Below the pieces are notes generated by a model, which ran no database searches, had not been told where the DNA came from, and saw only the letters and a program-made list of their open reading frames with translations. From Sisyra terminalis (lineage: Eukaryota > Arthropoda > Insecta > Neuroptera > Sisyridae): 64,000 nucleotides of DNA. Where the stretch lies: the NCBI GenBank assembly GCA_958496175.1, contig OY292279.1:9052001-9116000 (forward strand), given 5' to 3'. The position numbers were made by a program, and so were the translations under genes. This document shows, piece by piece, positions 34,808-44,880 of the stretch (positions are counted from its first letter, which is position 1; every line of letters begins with the position of its first letter).

Positions 34808-35810
34808 AGATCTCGTTTCTAGCAATTCGATAACAATGACTAATGATAACGTTGGGGTCTATCACGATTTCACTGTAATCCATCTTAAGGAAATGAAAGA
34901 TAAGTCGAATATCTTTGCCGTTTCTCTTTGTGCGTGTTCCCGTTGAGACAACACATATTCCCCGAGCGGGGGCGTGCGGGTGTGCGACAAAACCGGGCAC
35001 CGAAGGGAACAAAGGGCACGCGAAAATGATGAGGAAGTATGTACGACTGAGGGAAAAGAATAGGGACGGGATCGACGGCGTTATCTTTGTGCGATTTTCT
35101 CAGTACAGCGCTCACGAAAACTTCTCAAAAATAATAATAATTTCCATGAAACTACTATCGAAGAATTCGACACAAAAACCGTTAGAGTATTAATCTTTTC
35201 AAGCAAATAAAATCCATCAAATCGTAAACGAAAATGAACCAAATCTTTTAATCTGATTTTTCTGAAATAATATCTCTATTTTTTAAAAAAGCAGATAAAC
35301 TTTGGATTTCTTGTTGTATTTATTGGAAATGGGAGTTGGAGTGTGCTTATTTGTAAAAACCGAACGTAAAAGAAGCTCGGAAAAGCTCTCCAGTGTCGTC
35401 TAGACATATTTATTTTGATAGAACCGTACAATTCAACTGAGATTCATCATTTTCCGCTGGGAGAAGTTTTCGTTTCTGGTTCGCAAAATTTCTTAGTTTT
35501 ATTATAGCTTTTCCGTTTTATAATATTGTGTATTATATAATATTATATTGATATGTCCTATGTCCTATATGTATCTATCCTATTATATATAGAGGCAAAA
35601 CCGTTTAAGTTTTTAGACCAAATCTGTTCAAGAGCTTATCGATATAAGATTTGACCAATTTTTCAGGAAATTCATTTCAAATTTTTATTTTCTTGAGAGT
35701 TAAATAAATAACAATAAAACCATTTCCATCAAGGTTTTGAGGAATAAAAAGAACTACAATTTTAGCTATGGTCTTTTTTCTGGTTGTCTGGTCTTTTTTC
35801 CCTTGGAATT
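34250..35810. other. Non-coding stretch with a GC-richer island and a TA microsatellite
   Basis: The block 34330-34640 and especially 34900-35130 is less AT-rich (CCCCGAGCGGGGGCGTGCGG near 34958). Open frames exist on both strands but carry no domain. A TA-type microsatellite lies at about 34770-34805. A regulatory element or a first exon is possible; I cannot choose. Confidence 0.35.
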
Positions 35811-35814
35811 TAAG

Positions 35815-36000
35815 TATTTCTATTGATAAATATTGTATTTATTTCCAAGTCACAATTAATAAATTTGTGAATAATAATATATATCCTATGACCCAATTTC
35901 TTCTTTATTACGACGCGCTTAAAAAGTTTTGGGCTGTCATCATCAGATAATGATTATTTTGTCAGTTGTAAACAAATTTCATATAGATTTTTCGTTTTAT
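35815..36000 (-). repeat. Penelope-like terminal repeat with decayed hammerhead
   Basis: Closely similar to 40115-40255. The minus strand at about 35915-35946 reads CTGATGATGACAGCCC and then an A-rich stem and GCGCG, where the better copy at 40194-40223 reads GAAAC. It directly abuts the RT relic that begins at 36000, which marks it as a Penelope pseudo-LTR. Confidence 0.6.
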
Positions 36001-36545
36001 ATGATTTGTCGTTAGGGATTTTATCTACCATAAAAAGAAGATACAAAAGTTTAAAATCAAATTTACATGAAACTATTAACAATATTACATCTTCATTCCA
36101 TCGAGATCAATTGAACATTAACAATATAAAAAAATACACAAAAATAACGCTTATATCACAAAAACCGATTAAAGAAAAATCATCATAATCATTAACAATG
36201 ATGAATATACAAATATAATGGAACAATTCATTAAAAAAATTAATATAATTCACATAAAAGAAGATCTAACTCCGAACTTCACCAAAACTTTATACAAAAC
36301 CATAAATGAAATCGACTATCTTTTTGAAAACAAATTTTCAAAAAAAATCCTCAAGCCAATAAAACCTCAAGCTTCTATACCTTATGGTTTACCCAAAATC
36401 CATAAAATAAATATGCCAATCCGACCGGTAGTGGATTACAAACTTGCTTCTGGATATTGCCTAGCCAAAAAATTAGTTCAAGCCATCAAATCAGGCATCA
36501 CAAATATAACCAATATATCCTGCGATAATAGTCGTGCTTGTGGAA
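36000..36545 (+). pseudogene. Penelope-like RT relic, copy A
   Basis: The frame 36218-36530 reads the Penelope RT finger region: KTLYKTINEIDYLFENKF, then YGLPKIHK and PIRPVVDY (residues about 60-75 of the frame), and 'LVQAIKSG'. A second frame upstream (36006-36188) covers the preceding segment, separated by a frameshift. It stops where the pogo-like element begins. The copy at 37.4-38.0 kb is about nine-tenths identical by eye. Confidence 0.88.
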
Positions 36546-37083
36546 AAGGTGCTTTGGGGTACAATGGGTGGGGCGGAATGGGATATACCATTCAGATAGT
36601 ATTTCCCATTCAGATAGATGGTTTTATTTTATTAGAAGATAGTGCTTACATATATAAGAAAGGTCGGAAGATGCAGAGGTAATCTGCTTATACTGTGAGG
36701 ATTTAAACTCCAAATCTAATGAAAGCTGGTGTTCCTGGAGTATTTGCGAAAAATGGGCACATTTGGCATGTGCTGGGCTAAACATGATGATGACAGTGTC
36801 TTCATCTGTGAACTATACTAATAACAATAATCCCATTGCGCTCCAGGCTCATTTCCCATTGTGTCCCATTGGGGGTGGGCCAGAACGGGAAATTTCCATT
36901 TGTTTTTGAAATCTAAATTTTTAATACTAATTATTAATTTAAATCAATAAAGCCTTTTTTATTTGTAGAGAATGAATTAAATAAATATATAAATTACAAA
37001 ACAATGAGCTTGTTTCTTTAAACTTCTCGTAAATTGAAATTAAAGCTTCAATACCCCATTCCGCCCCAGGTTCCCCCTACAGT
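36545..37083 (+). mobile_element. Short pogo-like transposon relic with zinc-finger tail
   Basis: The inverted ends are imperfect: GGGGTACAATGGGTGGGGCG (36556) and an inverse containing CCCCATTCCGCCCCAGG (about 37053). A decayed segment at 36679-36830 gives CLYCEDL, then ESWCSW, CEKWAHLACAGL and, after one frameshift, DDDSVFICELY and a stop. That spacing of Cys and His resembles the C-terminal zinc-binding tail of pogo/Jerky-type transposases. The catalytic domain is absent. It interrupts the Penelope copy. Confidence 0.6.
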
Positions 37084-37084
37084 T

Positions 37085-40000
37085 GAGCCTATCATTAACG
37101 AAATCAACAAATTAAAATGGCAAGTTATATTACAATATATTAATAAACAAGATATTAATATCAAAAATTACAGAAAAAACTTCAACTAATTATCACGAAT
37201 GCTCTCACCAATTTCATAACAGATTATATAATTTCACTAATATCAAGTTCACCAAAGAAGAACTTATCACATTAAAAAAAAAAAAAACAGAATTCAATTT
37301 ACCTATATTCCAAAATAACACTATATAAAAAATATACTGAAATCAGAACACTTCCAAAACAAGACCTCCAGAACAAAGCATGATCTATCATAAAAAGAAG
37401 CTACAAGAGTATAAAATTAAATTTACATGAAACTATTAACAAAATTATTTCTGCATTCCTTCAAGATCAATTGACAATTAACAATATAAAATAAAAACTA
37501 CACAAAAGTAACGTTTATATCACAAAAGCCGATAAAGGAAAGATCATTGTAATCATAAACAAGGATGAATATACAAACCAAAAGGAACAATTCATTAAAA
37601 AAAATAATATAATTCACATGAAAGAAGATCCAACTCCGAACTTCACCAAAACTTTATACAAAACCATAAATGAACGTGATTATCTTTTTGAAAACGAATT
37701 TTAAAAAAAAATCCTCAAGCCAATAAAACCTCAGGCTTCTATACCTTATGGTTTGCCCAAAATCCATAAAATAAATATGCCAATCCGACCGGTAGTGGAT
37801 TACAAACATGCTCCTGGATATGGGTTAGTCAAAAAATCAGTACAAACCATCAAATCTGGCAACATATTGAAAGAAAATTATTCATTAAAAAACACATATG
37901 AATTTATGAATAATACTAAAAATCCAAAATTACCACAGAACATCACAATGGCATCACAATGACATTGTTAAGTTGTACACAAATGTCCCTGTTGAAGAAA
38001 CAATCAAAATTGTGGAATATAACCAAATGACATAAAAAATATATAGTTATATGATTACACTGATCAACAAAAAAACTGTTTTTCTGTGTAACAAGAAAAA
38101 TTTTGGCTGATTCTGTTAGGAATAAGGTCAAGTAGAGTAGAATTAGTAGTGTAAACTTTTAGATACGAATAGTTTTATTGTAATATGATTTTTTTTACTT
38201 TTCTTAAACTACAAATTATTTTAACAAAAATTAAATTCTTATCAATGTTATAATATTAATATAAGTACTTTCTTATGATTTTCTCCTATATTTTGCGTCA
38301 GGAACGTCCCTCTGTAATCCCCAGCAATAATCTGCCAGCATAGTTGGACTCTATTGCCCCTGGTATCGTTTTTCAATGGTAAAAATGTCTTGGCGGAATC
38401 TTTCCCCATGTTCGTCACTAACGGCACCCAAGTTTGGGAGAAAAAAGCCTAAAAGTGAATGTAAAAAATGTATTTTTAAGGTCATATTGCAGCCTAATGC
38501 TTTATAATTCTCTAAAAGTTCCTCGACAATAGTTTTATAGTCATTTGATCGGTGATTTCCAAGAAAATTTTCAGTGATTTTTATAAGTGATTCCCAAGCT
38601 GGTTTTTCTAGATCATCGAGTTGTTCTTTGAATATATCATCTTTTATCACTTGCCTACAAACACACCTTTAATCTTAGCATCACTGATTTTAGGGAATTT
38701 TTCTTTTAGGTATTGAAATCCAGCGCCATTTTTATCCAGGCCAAGTTTTATATGGAGAGGTGGTAAAAATATATCTTTAGGTTGGACTAATGGAGCATGT
38801 TTTACATTTTTTATTCCTGCAGTAAGAGATCGTCTGGTGCGCCAATTTTTTTTTTAACGCAATGGTTTTCCCTATCCCTACTATCCCATTCACAAAGAAA
38901 ACAACAAAATTTTGTATACCCAAGTTGCAATCCTAATAAAAGGGCAACAACTTTTAAATCTCCGCAAATTTTTCATTTACGTTCGTCATATTTAATCTTT
39001 TCTAAAAGAAATTTCATTGTTTCATGGGATTCTTTCATGTCAGTACAATAACCTACAGGTACAGAGGGAAAATTATTACCATTGTGTAACAAAACTGCCT
39101 TTAAGCTTGTTTTTGAAGCATCAATAAATAAACGCCACTCTTCAATTTTGTATTGTATTCCAAAAATATCACGGAAACTAGATCTACTCAAATTAATATA
39201 CATATGATTTTGTGGAGAGGTTAGGTAGATATTTCAAAATTACTGCTTACTTTTCTTGTTACAAATTTTTGTTGATCAGTGTTATCAACGACACAATGAA
39301 ATTGTTAACCATCATCTTACAACAAAACTAATTACTTTAAATAAAAAAATTATATTACCAAAAGGAAATCTTGTCCATGGGATACCCTTTATCAGGACTA
39401 CTAGCCGACATTTACATGAATCACTTTGAAAATAAATATACTATGAACCATAACTACAAAAATAAAATAATATATTATGGAAGATATTTAGACGATACTT
39501 TTATATTATTTAATGGAACAACCCGACAGATTGACAATATGGTATCCGACCTGAACAAAATTTACCAGAAAATAAAATTCACTTCAGAACACGAACTAAA
39601 TGGAAACTTTTTAGACACAACAATCACCCACGAAAATGGAAAATTGTCATACAATATATACAAAAAATCAACAACAATGAACTCAACCATCCATAAAACA
39701 TCATTTCACCGAAAAAACCAAAAAATGGCAGCTTACAACAGTCTAGTGTACAAAGTGATCAAGTTCCTTCTTAACACCCAAGCTCGTGGAAAAAAAATTT
39801 AAGATAATTAAACATATAGTCATTACTAACGGATACAACAGCTCAATCGTAGACAAAATAATATCGAAATTTACTAAAAAATCCATTCTTCCAACTCCAC
39901 CAAAAAAAAAAAAAAAAAAAAATATATATAAAATCGAACTTCAGTAATATATTTAGTTTAACAATCGCCAACTTCCTAAAGAAAAATAACATCAATATCG

Positions 40001-40110
40001 CACTTTCGACAAACAACAACATAATGAAAATTCGTAAGCCATTGAAGAACAACCAAATTACAACGAAAAATAAAGCCGGAATATATAAAATTAAATTTAG
40101 CATTGATTAA
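37085..40110 (+). pseudogene. Penelope-like element, copy B (RT), interrupted by a CACTG element
   Basis: Upstream of the RT, frames near 37220-37310 give FTKEELITL and FNLPIFQN. The RT fingers follow at 37500-37962 (KADKGKIIVII, YGLPKIHK, PIRPVVDY). After the 1.2 kb insertion, RT resumes at about 39285 with LQQNYF. The frame 39371-39802 then has MGYPLSGLLADIYM, the catalytic YLDD (RYLDDTF near 39480) and EHELNGNFLD. Frameshifts separate these blocks. Living relatives carry RT followed by a GIY-YIG nuclease; pieces of that lie further right. It sits just left of an inverted pair of hammerhead motifs. Confidence 0.88.
38058..39281 (-). mobile_element. CACTG-ended DNA transposon carrying a conserved arthropod protein relic
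   Basis: The ends are CACTGATCAACAAAAA and TTTTTGTTGATCAGTG, with TTA on both sides (38055-38057 and 39282-39284). CACTG ends with a 3-bp duplication suit the EnSpm/CACTA group. The minus strand carries a protein fragment in pieces: 38973-39203 (IDASKTSLKAVLLHNGN, VPVGYCTDMKESHETMK), then YTKFCCFLCEWDSR (38886-38935), LPPLHIKLGLDKNG, and 38351-38650 (NFLGNHRSNDY, GCNMTLKIHFLHS, GAVSDEHGERF). It continues past a stop into MLADYCW (about 38320). Similar proteins recur in many arthropod genomes without a known function. Frameshifts make this copy dead. Confidence 0.75.
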
Positions 40111-40114
40111 TATT

Positions 40115-40345
40115 TTATTTATTTTCGAGTCACAATTATAAATTACTGAATAATAATAAATGTCCTATGACTCAATTCCTTTTATTACTACGCGTTTCAA
40201 CAGTTCTTGGCTGTCATCATCAGGTATCGATTACTTTGTATAACTAATAAATAGAAAAATAAAAAATAATCATTTCCTGATTATGGCAGTCAAGATCTGT
40301 TGAAACGCGTTTTAATAAAGAACTTGATTCATAAGACATATATTA
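40115..40345. repeat. Inverted Penelope terminal repeats with two hammerhead motifs
   Basis: The minus motif (40194-40223) has an exact CTGATGA, stem II GACAG/CTGTT, then GAAAC and GCGTA. The plus motif (40277-40310) has CTGATTA, GGCAGTC/GATCTGTT, GAAAC and GCGT. The two halves are inverted about 40250. This arrangement next to an RT fits the terminal structure of Penelope-like elements, in which hammerhead ribozymes are established. Confidence 0.75.
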
Positions 40346-40382
40346 TTATTCATTAATTAATTAATAAATAAATAAATAAAAT

Positions 40383-41345
40383 TACATGTGATTCCTATTC
40401 CTGGTAGATCTTTCGGAACAAGATATAAGGAATATATGCCAAAGAATCATGTCATTGGTTAAAATCTAAAAAGTTTTAGTAACATATTCACTGATTGGTC
40501 GAATTAAAGATTGAGTTTTGTACGAAGTGTTATGATTGGCCCATACATCCTGCGCCATTCATACATCTACAGTGCCTTGATTTGTACAAAGTAAGCTTAG
40601 TATATCTCGCTTAAAGTGACATTTGTGTACATAACATTTGGAACGATATTTCTTTCGATTTATATTACATATATCGCAAAGAAAATGATTGTTATTTAAA
40701 TAATTTTTCTATATAACTCTTAATAATAATCCGGAATTAATATTTTTCATTTTTAAATTTACTTTTGAGGATGGAGATCGTTGATTTTGTAAACGTTATT
40801 TTTCTTCGCACAATTAAGACCTTCGGTCTTAATAAAGATCCGTAAACTGAGAACCATAAAAATTTTTCTTATCATATTTGGGAAACTAATTTTCTTATTC
40901 TAATGTTGATCACTATCGCGATCAACGATCATTGGTTTTATTGTTTTTAAAGCGAAATTTTGACTTACGATTTGAAGTCTTTGAATGAAGTTCAATAACT
41001 TTTTTTCACTGTTTGCATTTATGATTGTAACGTCTACGAATCAAAGGTTGGAAAATTACTTTCCACCAATTTTAATTCCACAATTTTACTCCTCCAAAGT
41101 GAGTTCTAGTATAATCTCTCCTACAACAACTTCAAATTTTACATAACACCTTTATGACTAAAATCATCAATGCTTAAATTTCGAAACAAATTTTAAGCCA
41201 CTACATATTTGCAAGAAATGTCACACATAAACACTCTGGAAGAATATGGAGTATACCAAGCCCAGAAACTAGATCCAAATAACATTCTTAACGACAAATT
41301 ATATAAAGCAAACAATCTACATGCAATTTGTTTACGACTGACAAA
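40383..41345 (+). pseudogene. Penelope C-terminal fragments (GIY-YIG remnant and tail)
   Basis: Near 40407-40466 one frame gives GRSFGTRYKEYMPKNHVIG followed by a stop, close to the GIY-YIG nuclease segment GRSFKTRYKE of Penelope proteins. Near 41209-41330 a frame gives HINTLEEYGVYQAQ and NILNDKLY, like the extreme C-terminus of the same proteins. The roughly 740 bp between them has no matching frame. Confidence 0.55.
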
Positions 41346-41429
41346 TAATCAAAACCTGATTATGTTAATTGTTAAAATTAATGTGTTAATTGTTAAAACG
41401 AAAATATAACAGTTTAACAGTTTAACGAT

Positions 41430-42340
41430 ATAAACTTTCCAACATCGGTTTCAATATTTTACGCAGATGACATCGCCATCATCAACCTGGACAATGATCT
41501 TCAAAGGGCCGTTCAGAAAATCCAGCAGTTTATCAACCACCTATTTTCCGGGTTCGGTAGATGGAAAATTCTTATAAATCCATATAAATTTGTCGCCAAA
41601 ATTTTCTCTCAAAGAAGTTATTTTCTCCAACCAACTGGATTCTATCGTGCTGGATCACATGGAAATTCCGTGGAGTAAGAAAAAAATGCCTGTTAAATAT
41701 TTGGGCATACTTCTGGACTCAAAATTAACATGGCAAAGCCACATCTCAAATAAAATCAGAGAAGCCAACTTTCGACTCATCCAACTGTACCCACTTATCA
41801 ATAGAAGGTCTAGTCTAAGTATAAAATGTTCAATGATGATATACAAATCAGTCATTAGACCACTAATCACATACTCTTGCGCAGTCTGGCTTTTATCCTC
41901 AAAGAAAAATCACAATGACCTACAGGTGTTCCAAAATAAAGTCTTGAGAATCATCACTAAAGCTCCATGGTATCTGAAAAACAACCAAATTCATCAGGAA
42001 ATGAACGTCCCATACATAAAAGACTAATCCAACTCCCCAGGAATTTCCTTAACGGCCTGGAAAATTGTCCTAGTCCTATAGAATTAGGCTTGCGGGAAAC
42101 TATAAAACAAAGAAGGTTGAAGCGGAAACTCCTTTAAGAGCTCCAAGAAATAGCTGTTGCTTGACCACAAGGTCAAGAACAATCAACAAATAAAAAAATT
42201 AAAAAAGACAGAGCAATGAAGTTTGACTCCTCCAGCTACTTAAACGCCGCTAAAGACCAATTGCCTGTAATCACCACCAGGATATAGCGACACATTGTTG
42301 AACTGGTGCCAATTACATAATAGTCCACAAAAAAATAATC
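41430..42340 (+). pseudogene. Jockey-like LINE relic, same family as 9707-10640
   Basis: The RT palm begins with YADDIAIINLDNDL (near 41460). The longer frame 41590-42027 carries KYLGILLDSKLTWQSHI, MIYKSVIRPLITYSC and the KAPWYLKNNQIH segment. The 3' end from 42180 matches the inverse of 9707-9845, including the poly-A end near 42330. Frameshifts at about 41500-41590 and 42027 make it dead. Both copies start at nearly the same RT position, which suggests a shared truncated source. Confidence 0.88.
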
Positions 42341-43935
42341 AGTCTACCGAAATACGAGTAAGCACCTTATATTATGCTTTATTTTATTGCTTCGTAAACC
42401 AAAGTGCCCGCGGGTATACTGTTGGGGACCGCTGTTCTAGAACAATGTACATGAGTGTCATGTAATTATTTGAAAGGCTATAAATTGTCAATGAAACTTT
42501 GACATTTATTGGATACTCATTGAAATCACTGAACTTTTCCAATAGATTTTCTTCTCCTAAGAAAACGACATTGAAATCTTTTAAAACTGCAACTTTTCGT
42601 TTTCCCCAACCACTAACTACAAAGTCGGAAAATGCGACTTTTTCAACAAAATTTTTCATTCTTCCAAAAAGTGAAATATCATAAATCACCCACACATCTT
42701 ACAACGCCTACCGTCTCCGCCTGGACCACACCATACGGCACACATATACTATACACACATGTCTCCAAAGTGCTATAAACAAACGAAATACAATACACAA
42801 CGCACACTAGATCTTCCAAAGCTGTCGCTTTTCACGAGCAACTTCTTTAATTTCCTTTTTGTCATCCCTTTTATAAAATATGCATAGACAATTTCATTTG
42901 TATTCAGCAAAATAAACGGAACTGACTTACACACTTATAACTTACATATATAATATAAATTTTTTTTTGGTATTTCATAAATGTAAAATGAAAGCCGCCA
43001 TGGTCCATGAGATGGAACAAAAATAAAAGACGTATATTTATATTTTAATTTATGATAAATTATGTGTGAGATAATTATAATAAAGGAGAAGAAAAATGGC
43101 GAGTTTTCTTTTGAGGGAAAAACACAACAATTTTCGTCTCGTCTCGTTTCATTTAATGTATTCCAAATAGATCACAATATACCTACCGAGAATAATATGA
43201 AAGCTTTTAATTTCTTTTTCTCGTTATCTTTCTAAAACTTTTCATTTTATTTTCACCTGTAATTTGTTTAACGGATGAAAACCGGAAAAAACGGAAAAAT
43301 TTCCATTATGGTCTCTCTTTTCATTCGACGTCTTCGTCATCACTTGGTGTAGGTATTTTACTATGGAGTGCAAATGATTTTATTCAAAGAATTGAAAAAA
43401 TGAAAAATTATTACTAACTCCCCAAGTTAATGTATAATAATTGTTTGGTTGATAATTTTAGTTATTGTTTTAAGGAAGATGGTATTTGGGATAGAAGTGC
43501 CTCGGAAAAATCGGCAACGTTCGCAAAAAATATTGGTATAAAGTATAATAACTTCAAATTACTTGGTATTTTCGATTGGTTATTACCAGTTAAAGTTTCT
43601 TAAGTGTATCCTTTAATTAATGACTTTCGGAAAATTAAAGGAGTTCTTCGGGAAAATCAATTCAATTTGTACAGATACAACATACATGCTGAAGTATTTT
43701 ATCTACATATTGCGTTTGAATGATTTTTCTTGGCTTATGAAATATCAGTCGAACAAAAAGAAATTTTCTTCTATTTTCCAGAAACTGGTTTAGATTCAGC
43801 AAAATTTTGTACAAAGATAACACGAAAAACATAAAACCAAACCAAATTTTCTAAGAAAATTGTCAAGAATCCTTGGTGAACGTTTGGAAAAACGAAATTC
43901 CGTTGCCTATATGTTGTATATGTCATGAGGTAGAT
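42341..43935. other. Non-coding stretch
   Basis: No gene, RNA or repeat is identified. Open frames (for example 42384-42695 on the minus strand) show no domain. Confidence 0.4.
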
Positions 43936-43939
43936 ATCT

Positions 43940-44880
43940 ATTATTATAAAGAGAAAAGATTTGATTGTTTGTTTGTTTTGAATAGGCTCCGAAACTACTT
44001 GACCGATTTTAAAAATTCTTTCACTGTTGGGAAGCTACACTATTTCCGGTGAACATAGACTATATTAAATTTTCAAAAAAGTTAAGGATCCATACTAAAA
44101 CTACAATAATGTAACCCAAGGTCTGAAAAACTACCAAAAAACATTCTTTTATCGCATGCGCTGCAAAAACTATTGTATATAGAACAAAATAATGTATTAC
44201 GATTTTGTAGAACATATTATTATCTACAAAAAATAGAGCGACAGCATATGTCTAACTATTATAGTTATGTCACAATAAGTGTTTTTTCATTTTAAAAAAT
44301 ATATATAAATGTCACCGTTATAAAAGCTCTTTTATTTATACTTTGGGATTAATCCTTATCAAAATAAATGACTTCATATTTAAGTTTGCTTCAATACCAT
44401 TTTTCAAATTTTTGAGTTATTCAATATGAACATTCCATTCGAAAGATATCACAAGTTTAAAAATGTAAGTTATTTGAAAAATGTCGCATGGTCACCGCTC
44501 TTTACTTATAATTAAGACCAAATTTATTGAACTTGGCGATATTTTTTATTTATGTATAGATGCTGATTGATTTACAGATTATTTGGTCTACGGTAGGTAT
44601 ACCTACCGTAGCTATACGCAATAGACATACTTTTCTTAGATATTTAAAATATTTTTTGAAAATTAATTGATTATTACATAGAACAATTTTATTCTTTGCA
44701 ACAGTTTATTAAATGTGTCTTTTTAAAATTGACAAAATAGTGTTTTTAAGTATGATTATATTTTTCGTAAAAGAAATAAGAAAAATAAAAATTTTCATAT
44801 ACCACTACAAATAGCAAATTTGAAAAGAAAACATAATTTACACCTACGTTACGAAGACGAAGTTGCGGGAATCAGCTAGT
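43940..44880 (-). repeat. RTE-type repeat, copy 3, inverted relative to copy 2
   Basis: Reverse complement of 33257-34240 over about 940 bp, including the TACGGTAGGTATACC palindrome (about 44590) and the end GCGGGAATCAGCTAGT (44880). Only small differences are seen by eye. Confidence 0.8.

Noticed and set aside
34734..35193. Three overlapping open frames in the GC-rich block
   Set aside because: They overlap on both strands in the same DNA and include a TA microsatellite; no one frame is favoured.
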